From Promerops cafer (lineage: Eukaryota; Chordata; Aves; Passeriformes; Nectariniidae): DNA of 64,000 nt. Under the pieces are notes generated by a model. The model was not told the origin of the DNA and ran no database searches. It was given only the letters and a program-made list of their open reading frames with translations. Each line of letters begins with the position of its first letter. Position 1 is the first letter of the stretch. Location: the NCBI GenBank assembly GCA_013398275.1, contig VZSE01009352.1, positions 127,416 to 191,415 on the forward strand, read 5' to 3'. The translations under genes were made by a program, and so were the position numbers. Shown one piece after another: positions 1 to 10,233 of the stretch.

Positions 1-1513
1 TCCTGCCAATGGGAAATGGGGAATGAATTCTTTGTTTTGCTCAGCTTGTGTTTGCTTTAAACTATTTTTATCTCAACACGTGAGTTTTCCACTTTTACCC
101 TTCCCATTCTCTAACCTATCCCCAGGATGGGTAAGTGAGCAAGTGCTTCTGTGTGGTTTACCTGTCGTCCAGGATTAAATCACAACAAAAGGGTAGAACT
201 GAAGCCAAAGTATGTTTGTTACTCAAACATGAAACTGGAGCTGCTGTTTTTTTCTAGAAGACAAATAAAAGGTTTGTTGAAAATAAAAAGGAAAAAAAAA
301 AGGACGAAAATTCAGGGAGTATAACTTTTGTACAATGTGCAAATGTGGCCCAAATTCAATGAGTGCCCTCCAGGATATTTTTATACTGAAACTGAAATAT
401 GGCTGAGAATGTAGCCCATGCTTCCTTATAAAAAGATATTATGGAAACTTTTTCTGCCCCTGAAATTCCCTGGGCTTCTTTCCCAAAATGCTCCCTGTGC
501 ACTCTGTTAGTGGGAGAAGTAGAGGCCCCCCAAGCCCTGGGATCTCATTCATTATCCCTGGTTGCTAGAAATGAATAGTGAATATTAATGATACTTATAT
601 CACATCATGTCTCTGAGCTTATTAGCAACACTTTATAAGCTTTTCCCTGCTTCTTCATTCTATACTTGCTATAGAATCGTTCTTGTTTTAGCAAAAGGAA
701 TGAGTGTCTTGTGAAACAGGAACCATTTCCATCAGAAAGTATCAATCCTGTATTCCTTGTATTGCTCCCTTCTCAGCTGGGAGCCATAATCTTCCCTTGA
801 TTTTCTACTCCCACAGTATTTGCCCAAGACCTTGTGCTGAAACAATGGCTGAAAATAAACCTCTCACCTTAATAACATGCTTTTACTCAGTTAGTGCAAC
901 AGTTTGAGGACATTATCTGCACAGTGTGCAGATTTCATTTTTGAGACTAAGTGTTCTGCAACTGCCTGACAAGTTGCAAACTTTATTTTTACTGCAAAGA
1001 CAATCATTGCTTTCCTGCAGTAGTTTAGCCTGAACCTTAACTAAAATTCATAAAGGGTTCTGATCTAGGGCTAACAGAAGTATTACTGGCTTAAAATATA
1101 TCACTTAAACGTAATTGCTCTGACAATAAGTTAAATCCCATGGAGGAGAATTGTTTTGTCACCTTGGCAATAAAGTCATTTGGAAAGGATCAGAGAACAG
1201 CTTGTAGGGCTGATCAGGGATTCACCAGGCAGAGCAGCTAGAAAGTTATAAAAAAAGAAAGGAAGCAAATTGTTTGATCTGCTTTAGTCTTCTTCAGCGG
1301 CTAAGGATAAAGGAAAGCTATTTGTCTCAGGGGTAAAACAAAGTAGAGAAGAACAGAGAATAAGTAGGTTCTAAAAGGGTTCCAGAGAAGGGCTGAGCCA
1401 GAATAAAATACTGAATGTTTTGAAAGAATGTCAAAAACCGTGTATTTTTCTTTAATTCTTGTATAATTAATTTTGCTTTATTCTTTAGCTAAAAGCAATA
1501 ATATGCTTAAAAG
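1..1513. other. Unassigned AT-rich non-coding DNA
   Basis: I see no gene, repeat family or RNA here. Open frames are short (67-68 codons at most), overlap one another by chance and have no recognisable protein content. Short A-runs (around 290-300 and 1250) are the only low-complexity sequence. Confidence 0.6.
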
Positions 1514-2043
1514 TTTTTTGTCTGTATTTTCCCCTTCTTCTGTTGGCAGTAAGTTTGGAGAAGTATTTTTGGAAACTCCTGTGGCTATCTTTATTTCTAG
1601 CCTACTGAGAAGAAAAGTCATGGCTTTTTGGTTTTGGATTCATCACATTGTTGGAAAAGTATCTGGTCTCTCTTATTAACTTCAAAGGTAACAGAACCAG
1701 ATTGTCATTGCAAAGGTGAGGAAGGACTGACAAGGTCTTCTGAAATGCCTGCCCTCATCCTGGCTCTTGAAAGGTCTGGAGTGTTTACAGGCAGCTACAA
1801 AGCCAACCCAAGCCAAAACACATCAATGGAAATACATCCATTCATTTAAATGAATTTAAGGAAGAGTTTTCATTGCAGCTTTTCCTGACTGTGATCCCTC
1901 CCATCAATTAAATGATGAGGACAATATTGTGATTGTCAACAATGTGCCTTCTCTTCAAAAGTAATGCAATCTGGTAGAAAGAAAACCAGTAGGCTGAAGC
2001 TTAATATGTATTTCCTTCTTCCTTGGCAGCTGCTCATTTAATA
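1514..2043 (+). repeat. Dispersed direct duplication, copy A (partner at 9708-10233)
   Basis: This segment recurs in the same orientation at 9708-10233. From about 1566 to 2043 the copies differ at only about ten positions (for example CATCACATT against CATCATATT, and GATGAGGAC against GATGAAGAC), roughly 98% identity by eye. The first 50 bases (1514-1565) are still alignable but much more diverged. Similarity ends abruptly at 2043, where copy A runs into an AT dinucleotide tract. Both copies keep the same 73-codon open frame (1628-1849 here), which is expected from the identity and is not evidence of a gene. I do not recognise the family. It could be a repeat (for example a non-autonomous LTR or solo element without clear TG...CA ends) or a local segmental duplication. 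Confidence 0.85.
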
Positions 2044-2875
2044 TATATATATAATGTATATGTTATTTGGCAAGGTACTTGCACTTCAGGCATTCTGGAG
2101 AATTGACTTCCAAAGTACCATTAAAAGTATTCACTTCTGGGGCAAATGTTGGAAAGGATTTTCAAGGTATGGTGAAAATTCTGTGTTTACAGAACAAAAA
2201 ACACATTTTAACTTTGGAAACAAACTTTAAGATTTAAAAAACAATTTTTAAGTGTGTCCCAGACATGACAGAAGAAAAGGCCAAGGAGAAAGGCCTACAA
2301 CAATGTAAAGCATTATTTATGATTTTCTTTCTATGCTCCAAACAAAGAATCTTTTTCTTCACCTTGGATTCCACCTGTATTGTGCTGATTTTGTGTTTTT
2401 CTCTCCAGAAAATATAAATAACTAAACCAAGTATATATTTTGTGGCTGTGGAGGCATTTTAATTTTCTCTAAAAGAGAAAAGCTGTAATTTTTCTTCCTC
2501 TTTGTAACATCATGGGCTCATTCATCTGCCGTTCATAAGAATTAGATGATAATACAAAAGTCTTGCATCATTTGAATCAAGTGTTTCCAAGCCTTGAATT
2601 ATTGCCTCTTCTCCTTTCCTTTTGCTGTTTTTCACAATGTTTTTATGCAAATCCAAACCAATTTCCTGTTGTTGAAACATGACTCCGCAATATGATATAT
2701 TAATGTCTAACACTGAGTCAATGGCAACTGATCAGCCCACACTGATACTGATTTCCCGGGCTAATACATTAAAATCCTGTCTGGGGGGAGAGAGAGCCAG
2801 AACTCTGTATTTCTGATGCTTTTTGGACTGAGTATGTGTGCATGTCTTCAGCTGATTTAAATAAAAAACAACAAT
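2044..2875. other. Unassigned AT-rich DNA
   Basis: It begins with a short AT dinucleotide tract (about 2041-2052). No gene or recognisable repeat was seen apart from the CR1 piece that follows. Confidence 0.55.
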
Positions 2876-2950
2876 CAAGACATAAAATGGAAGAAATTCC
2901 TTACTGTGAGAATGGTAAGGCCCTGGAAGAGGTTGCCCAGAGAAGTTGTA
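2876..2950 (+). mobile_element. CR1 LINE fragment, near 3' end
   Basis: The stretch reads like the last part of CR1 ORF2 (taaacataagaaaa-cttttttactgtgagggtg...cactggaacaggttgcccagagaggttgt) with several mismatches. The most diagnostic part is GAGGTTGCCCAGAGAAGTTGT at about 2930-2950. It is short, diverged and has no 3' tail, so it is an old truncated piece. CR1 is the dominant LINE of birds. Confidence 0.6.
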
Positions 2951-5900
2951 ATACACAAGATAAATATCCCACATTCCTTCTGGTTTGAATCATTTTACTT
3001 ATTTTAGACATCACAATTTGAAGATACAAGCTTCAGATATGACTTCACATTTACTTTAAGAGGAGCCTAGGGCGCACAGATCTTTATATACAGCCATGAT
3101 ATCTACATTATTTATATGAGGCATGACCAACACTTGAGTTATTACAGTCTGAGGCAGGAGTCTCTACCTTCAAGAGACAGTAGAATTACAAATAAAACAC
3201 TGTTGTACACTCAATTTATATTGTCATTTTGCTGATTTTCACATTTTATTCACTTTTGCCCTTTATTTTTTTCCCATGTTTTTATTTCTGTATGAAGCTA
3301 TGGCTTTGTTTTCTGTTTGTTTGGGTTTTTTTTCTCGATAATTCTTTTTTCTATAATTAGAAATACCTTAGAACTCTTTGGAAATACCATTTTCCTTTTA
3401 ATAAAGATATACGTAAACCCACAAATACAAATGACACACAAATCTTAAAATCCTATTTGGTATTCTCAGTGTTGTTCTTTCATCTCAGTTACAGAGTGAT
3501 TCATTCATCTTAATTGGCAGATAGGATTTTTCAAAAACAAATTAGGTAGCACATTGCCTGCATTGGTATGTTTAACTGCAGTTATTTGCTTTCATTCATA
3601 GCAACTACAGAAGTGAATTTTAACTCATGCCACAAGTCTAGACTTGATATAAAAATTTTGTAATGCCCTGAGCAATATCTTGAAGAACCATGGCACTGTG
3701 CATGAGGTATTGTGCGAAGGACACCAGGGGGAGAGCAAAGAATTATGAACCATGAACTACAAGGTCAAGTATCTGTCTTTGTCATGCCTCTTCAATTAGT
3801 TGATGAAATAAATCACTTAGAAGAGCTTGGATGCTGATGCATATTTTATTCCTATAGGCAAGCTGGCTGTTGGAAATCCTCTTTTCATTCTACAGTAATT
3901 ACTTTTTTAAAACTTGTTTATCTGACTTGCTTTTTTTTAAACTTATGCTTTTAATAAATGTTTTATATTCTCTAAAAGTACTGAATTTGTAATCACTAGC
4001 TGTGTTGATGGCTACTGTTTAGGGAAAATACCTCAATACATACAGAATTCAGTACAGAATCCTGGACCTGTGTGATTAGCAGGAGTTGGATGTTAGCTTA
4101 TTTATGTATAAAAAATCTCAATAGGTTGGCCTACATCCAAAATGTAAACTATGTCATATTATTTGCCCTGGTGGAGGTTTATCCAGCCAATGGAATAATA
4201 GCCTGGACTTGGTGATAAATTCAAAGCACAAACAAAAACAACAACAAAGAATTAACCAACAAAAAAAATTGATTCATGTGAGGGCTAAAACTACAGGGAT
4301 GAAATTGCACTCACTTCTGCAGATAATGGGTAAAGTAAACCAGTGCTTTCTTTTATGAAGGTAAGTGTGCTAGAAAATAATCTTGCTTAAAATTCATGAT
4401 TTAATATTTAGTGAGGTGCCCTCAAGCTCGGCTATGTTCTCTTTCAATAGCACAAATCTTTATTATTTTCTTGCTAAGGCTTAGAAGTTTCAATTTTTTG
4501 TACCTAAGAGACACACCTGAGTGCTTATTGAAGAAAGTTTTTGATTTTCCTTCTTTTGAGAAAAATAACAAAGAGATGAAAATAGTATTTTCTTTGTTAA
4601 TCAGTGTTTTGCCACATTTTTCTTTCACTAGCGTTTACTATATACAAGTATATAACAATTGTCTTGGATTCCTCTAGCCTTAAATCCTGCATCTGGTAAT
4701 GATTGATATTTAGGAGGGAGCACAAGAATAAGGCATTTTTATAGATTCTGGCAGTCTTTTGTTCAGAGAATTCCTCAACTAGAGATTATGCCCATCACCA
4801 TCCTTCAGACATATTCTAGTCTATGCATACCTTGAAATCTCACATTAACTTTCAGAATCCATAGGTTTTGTAGCAAGACTTCTACAATTTAACTTCATAT
4901 CATATCATTCAGGTAAGAAGCATGACATTTTGGATTTAAAGCTTCTGTCTGAAATTTCAGCGGTGTGCCCCCTGATCTTCATCCTATGGAAATTCAGTAA
5001 ATAGCTTCTTCATCACTTTTGCTGTATCATTGATGAAAGTGTTTATCTTCAAGGTATTTAAACCTCACTAACATTTCATCTTACAGAAACTATTCAAGTC
5101 CTTTGATTTTACTTATTGCACTTCTTGACACTTTTAAAAAATCTAATCTACCTTGCTTGAGGTGAGGCAGCATCAGGAATGCACATCTTATCCATGAAAC
5201 AAGACCATACTGGATAATACATGGACATAACTCTGTTTTGTTCTCTGTTTTGTATTCTGTTAACCCTTTTGCCAATGTTAAGCACTGAGATGATATTTCA
5301 TAAAAATATCCTCAGTATGCTCAAGTGGACTTACTAATTTAATACCCTTGTGTCTTTGTAATTATTTAATGCATTCAAGACAGGTCACTATGGGAGGACC
5401 ATGGACACCATGATTAACTCTCACAGACCTTTGGACATTTGCCTTTGGCAGGGTTCTGTTTGCAGAGAAGGCAGAACATTTGGAGCAGACAGGGTGCTAA
5501 TGTGCCCTGTGGTTTTCCTCATGCCCACCCCTACTGTGAGTCATGCACTTGCAGCGGAAATTTCATGGAGATTTCACCCGAGCCCCCAGGAGGGCTTCAG
5601 CTGAGTGTGCCTCAACTTAGCACAAAATGGAGAACATTAACAGGCTGTGTAAGCCTGATAACATCATTTTACCTTGGTGTGTTGCACAGTCTACAAACTG
5701 GTCTTCCCAGATGGGTAGCAGAAAGACAGAGCACCTTCTTTTCATTACACCGGCTGGCACTGTTGTCAACAGTGGGGTTGGCACTGGGAAAGGAAGGGGA
5801 AAGGATAATTCCATCTGGGTACATGTTGGTCAGGACTGTAGAAGAGATGTGTGTGTTGTACTTGTTTGCTCAAAATTACTTTTATACTTCTCTGAAAAGA

Positions 5901-6044
5901 AGAACTAAAGTAGAAAGCCTTGAAAAAAAGAGAGGTGCTACACTATCCTTTAGAAAATGATTGAGCAGGTTAAGTCAGGGAATATCTGAGAGCTGGGACA
6001 CTGCATCTTATATAGAGGAGCAGTAGAACTCAGTTCCTTACATG
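2951..6044. other. Unassigned DNA upstream of the first LTR
   Basis: Mostly AT-rich sequence without recognisable genes. From about 5400 to 5960 base composition is more balanced, and a 173-codon open frame (5439-5960, plus) overlaps two other frames and one on the minus strand. Its translation has no domain, signal peptide or similarity I can name, so I do not call it a gene. Confidence 0.5.
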
Positions 6045-6050
6045 GGAATG
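6045..6050 (+). repeat. Target-site duplication, left (GGAATG)
   Basis: GGAATG directly precedes the TGT end of the LTR and is repeated at 6749-6754 directly after its ACA end. A six-base duplication is typical of ERVK/betaretrovirus-like integration. Confidence 0.75.
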
Positions 6051-6140
6051 TGTTGGCAGAGGCAGCTAAAACAAACGGGACGGGAACTGCTCGGCAGTGC
6101 AGTCTTAGAGCATTTTATTCTGTCATCAGTCTCATCCAAA

Positions 6141-6304
6141 CCTGAGGCAAGAGACACAGGGAGGATGACACAGCTCACGCACGCCACAGCAGACAGAAAT
6201 TATCTGTTACAGAACATTTCAAAAGTTTTCTAGCCAATAGCATACTGCGAAAGCTTACAGGCATTTGCTCTAGCAAATCACTGAAAGCACACGTACACCT
6301 GCTT
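6141..6304 (-). repeat. 164-bp tandem unit in LTR, copy 1
   Basis: Begins CCTGAGGCAAG and ends ACACCTGCTT on the plus strand. It matches the next 164 bases with one difference that I can see (CTGAAAGC against CTGACAGC). It lies in the U3 part of the LTR, on the promoter-proximal side. Confidence 0.92.
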
Positions 6305-6468
6305 CCTGAGGCAAGAGACACAGGGAGGATGACACAGCTCACGCACGCCACAGCAGACAGAAATTATCTGTTACAGAACATTTCAAAAGTTTTCTAGCCA
6401 ATAGCATACTGCGAAAGCTTACAGGCATTTGCTCTAGCAAATCACTGACAGCACACGTACACCTGCTT
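6305..6468 (-). repeat. 164-bp tandem unit in LTR, copy 2
   Basis: Second copy, directly abutting the first with no spacer. Duplicated U3 blocks often carry enhancer sites in retroviral LTRs. Here the only motif I can name is the inverted CCAAT at about 6395-6403 (plus-strand AGCCAATAG). Confidence 0.92.
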
Positions 6469-6706
6469 CTAACAATGCTTGCTTGTACGCTCTAAGAAAC
6501 AGTACACAATAATCCATTATTAAGCTTAGAACTTTCTACTGTCTTGCTAAGCATATTTTTCTACTTCCTTACATCCTGACTCTGCTAAACTCACAAACTC
6601 AAACCATTGTTCACGTCCTTGTATCTTACATCGTTGTATCTATTTGCTTCCTGACTCGCACTACAAATCTTTAGGATTTTCTGCTCTCTATACCTTCTTA
6701 GGATCC

Positions 6707-6746
6707 TCTGCTTTTTATATTTCCCATCTGCTTTTTATATTTCCCA
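6707..6746 (-). repeat. Two 20-bp tandem units at the U3 end of the LTR
   Basis: The unit TCTGCTTTTTATATTTCCCA occurs at 6707-6726 and 6727-6746, followed by CA to complete the LTR end. It is a replication-slippage duplication at the outermost edge of U3. Confidence 0.9.
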
Positions 6747-6748
6747 CA

Positions 6749-6754
6749 GGAATG
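6749..6754 (+). repeat. Target-site duplication, right (GGAATG)
   Basis: Direct copy of 6045-6050, immediately after the LTR end at 6748. Confidence 0.75.
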
Positions 6755-9707
6755 GGCAGTACTCCCTTAGATGTAAGGAATTCCCCCCATCTGCCATCCC
6801 CCATTCTGGCAGAGTGGGGTTTACCAGTAGTTCCTGCATCCTGTATGTCATTGCTATGAAAATATTTCAGATGGCTTGGTACATCAGAGATGTATCCAAT
6901 GGCACTGGGCAGCTAACATGAATCCAGAGGGCTGGATTCAGTTTAGTATTTTAAATAGCTAAATTTAGATAACTACCTGTCAAGATGTTATCTACACTTC
7001 AGGTGTAATGGACACCTAGGACACTAGCCCAGTTAAGTGTGCAGATACATCCTGTGGTGATGTGCTGCTTCCAGTAGGACTCAGGGACATTCTCAGCTTT
7101 ACTGCAGTGCATGAATAAGACTTTTAATCCCAGGAGAAATATAGGCAGTATAAATTTGCTCAATACTAAGTGTTTAAGAGATGTTGAATCATCAGCATCC
7201 CAACCTTGTCTTGGAGTTTTCCCACCCATTAATGCTGAAAGCAATTAAACAGGATTTGTACATTTTAGATAGACTTTTGGTAATCCACCAAACATTTACT
7301 AGATGCTGAGAGCAGGTGCCTATTTTCTCACCTCTGCTGATAGGAAGGAATATTTGTGATCAGAAACATGCATGTGAGGTTGTTAAAATCCAGCTGTCCT
7401 TTCTCTGCGTGTTTTTCAGGAATGGTCAATAATTCTTGAAGCTCATTGTCTGCTGGGATGTTTGATTTATTTCTGGGCTATTATATCACTGTCTTCTGAA
7501 GTAGGAAGGGAGGTGGGTGAGTGACTTTTCTATTCTTTCTCGCTTTCACACTTCAATCAAACTTTGCAGTCTAAGAAACCAGCTTGTAGCTTTCAATCAT
7601 GCTTTGGGTAGTCCCTGGCATATGGTTGGTAAAAGAAAATATTGATGCAGTGTTGTTTGGTGGGTTTTTTCTTCTTAGGTGGGAACGTAAAAAGATTTGT
7701 CTTTAGTGACCTAATTTTAAAGCTAGACACAGATCTTGCATGAGATGTTATTTCTACTACTTACTTATATTCTTGAAGTAACACGGATGGTTGTCTTAGG
7801 AAAAAGAGGCAACAGTTCAGACATGAAACTTTTGATGCTTTGTTGTTTTCTTTTTTTTTAATTTTGGTAATCACATTTAAGATACTCTCATGGTACTGTT
7901 TAATCATATATATCTATGTAATAAGGATCAAACTGCTGATGCAAGTGAACTTGGTTAGGTTGAAATAAATATTCTAAATATTTTTAATTTTTAAGATAAC
8001 ATAAACACCAGCCACCTCAAAGGTATTAACAATCAATATAAATTTTTGTAGTATGGATCAAAATTTTAATTATTTTCTGTGTTTACACAGCCACATTAGA
8101 GATTTTGGAGAGTTTAATTTTCACATCTCCCCCTAGCAATGCTAGCCTTTTTCTGTTCTGTGAGCAGCAGGCTCAAATTTAAGTAAGAAGACTTGAATTA
8201 AAGATACATCCATCATCACCTAAGCTTGTTTTAAATCTGAAATTTATTTATTAAAATAGTTTTCTGAATATTATTCATATTTATAGAGCAGTACCTGACA
8301 GGAAAAGACTGAATAGCATTTCTTGAAATATTCTTCTGAGAAGTTACCCAGCTGAGCAGAGAGTTGTTATTTTCTTTTTTTTTTCCTTGTTGGATTTCAT
8401 TAACACACAATGGATTAATTTTAAGCAGGGGATTTATTTTCAGTTAGTTGGAGATTATTTGCTAAAACATTCCGAGGGCATTCAAGCTTTGAATGTACAT
8501 AACCTATATAGCAGTAAATAATCTAACAGCTCATTTACTTTCAGATCCACCTACACATCTAATATTGCCTTTTTCTTGTGTGTGCAGCTAGCTTTGTTAT
8601 AAACACTCATACATTCTTTTGTACTAAGGAGTAAATTGTTTTCTGAAGACAGCATCTTTGAGTTTTGATTATTACAATGTTAGTTCTGAGTGAAGGGGTA
8701 CAAGAAAAAGGGATGTATGGGAAAAATACTGCAGAGAAGAGAGTTCCCAATGAACACAGAATAAATAAAGTGCAAAACTTTCTTGAGGAATATGCTAGTT
8801 TGCATTTGTTAGTTCCCTAAATAAAATATATGTATAAATACAGAAAATTCTAATTAACACTTCTACAATTCAGCCTTTCTCTTCTGAAGCATGTAAAAAA
8901 TACAATTTTACACAGTTTGCAGTGATTTTATGATTTCTTATTGGCCGAATATATTTTTAGTGCTTTTTTTCCCCAACAAATTTGACTACCAGTTCTATTT
9001 TTCCTTACTGCTGTCACTCTACAAGGAAATAGTAAACTACCATGAAGATGGAGACTTTGATAGTTTCCTCAGTTTAGCATGAAAGATATTTCTTCTTTTT
9101 CTTTGATCTCTGTGGAATTTAGTATATTTTTTAGTTTTCAAAATTGAAATGTTTAATGCTCTTGAGTTCTGTGGTGTAGTGACCTTAGCTGGCTGCCAGA
9201 ACCCAGATGTTCTCTCTTTCTGCCTCCTCAACAAGTCAGGGGGAGAAAATAAGATGAAAATCTCATGGGTCAACCTAAAGACATGGACATCATTACCACT
9301 GACTACATTAATGGGCAAAGCAGACTTGATACAGGAAAAATCAATTTATTAATTGTTATTAATTTTTAATTAATTTATTGTTAATTAAAATAGATATGAA
9401 AGCTACATGTGCAAACATTCACCAAAACCATTTAAAAAATAAGTGATGGAGGCAAATAACTGCAGATGTCAATTAAGCAGTGCTATTTGAAGGTTTCATT
9501 CTATCAACTCAAAAGGAGGATATTTTGAAGTGTTTTTAATGGTACTTAATAGGCAAATTAAATGACAATTTAGAGACTACATAAAGCTTTTAAGCATAAA
9601 GCATAGCATTTGATTTTCCCTAAAAGCATCCACTATATGTAAAGAGTCTGTGTAGGCAAAATTAAAGATAAGTAGCATATATATTTTAAGGAGAAGCTAG
9701 TGCTGCC
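6755..9707. other. Unassigned AT-rich non-coding DNA
   Basis: No gene, RNA or recognisable repeat. Open frames reach only 93 codons (9037-9318, minus) and have no familiar protein content. Around 9345-9390 the sequence is nearly pure A and T (repeated TTAATT motifs). Confidence 0.55.
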
Positions 9708-10233
9708 TTTTTGTCTGTATTGTCCTCTTGTCCTGTTGGGAACATATTTTGAGTATTTTTGGAAACTCCTGTGGCTATCTTTATTTCTAGCCTACTGAGA
9801 AGAAAAGTCATGGCTTTTTGGTTTTGGATTCATCATATTGTTGGAAAAATATCTGTTCTGTCTTATTAACTTCAAAGGTAACAGAACCAGATTGTCATTG
9901 CAAAGGTGAGGAAGGACTGACAAGGTCTTCTGAAATGCCTGCCCTCATCCTGGCTCTTGAAAGGTCTGGAGTGTTTACAGGCAGCTACAAAGCCAACCCA
10001 AGCCAAAACACATCAATGGAAATACATCCATTCATTTAAATGAATTTAAGGAAGAGTTTTCATTGCAGCTTTTCCTGACTGTGATCCCTCCCATCAATTA
10101 AATGATGAAGACAATATTGTGATTGTCAACAATGTGCCTTCTCTTCAAAAGTAATGAAATCTGCTAGAAAGAAAACCAGTAGGCTGAGGCTTAATATGTA
10201 TTTCCTTCTTCCTTGACAGCTGCTCATTTAATA
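9708..10233 (+). repeat. Dispersed direct duplication, copy B (partner at 1514-2043)
   Basis: Same orientation as copy A, start-to-start distance about 8.2 kb. The high-identity part starts at about 9757 (GTATTTTTGGAAACTCC) and runs to 10233; the first 50 bases match copy A only loosely. The homologous 73-codon frame is at 9818-10039. No TG...CA ends or flanking target duplication could be identified, so the pair is not convincing as the two LTRs of one provirus, and the 7.7 kb between the copies contains no retroviral frames but does contain an unrelated solo LTR. Confidence 0.85.

Larger units (their letters stand above)
6051..6748 (-). mobile_element. Solo LTR of an endogenous retrovirus (ERVK-like), minus orientation
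   Basis: The 698-bp segment starts TGTTGG and ends CCCACA, giving TGT...ACA termini, and is flanked by the six-base direct repeat GGAATG. On the minus strand an AATAAA signal lies at 6119-6114, about 63 bases before the element's 3' end at 6051, as expected for R and a short U5. Upstream of it on the same strand are two copies of a 164-bp unit (6141-6304 and 6305-6468), each with an inverted CCAAT motif (AGCCAATAG on the plus strand), and the element begins with two copies of a 20-base unit (6707-6746). No internal retroviral sequence borders it, so it is a solo LTR left by recombination between the two LTRs of a provirus. Several CpG sites remain, suggesting a fairly young insertion. The class assignment rests on the target duplication length. 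Confidence 0.8.

Noticed and set aside
5439..5960. 173-codon open frame
   Set aside because: No recognisable domain, overlapping frames in the same patch, no promoter, splice or polyadenylation context; consistent with chance in a less AT-rich segment.
6141..6468. CRISPR-like or satellite array
   Set aside because: Only two units without spacers, inside an LTR; a simple tandem duplication.
1514..10233. The two 0.53 kb repeats as the LTR pair of one provirus
   Set aside because: No TG...CA ends, no target duplication, no retroviral frames between them, and an independent solo LTR sits inside the interval.
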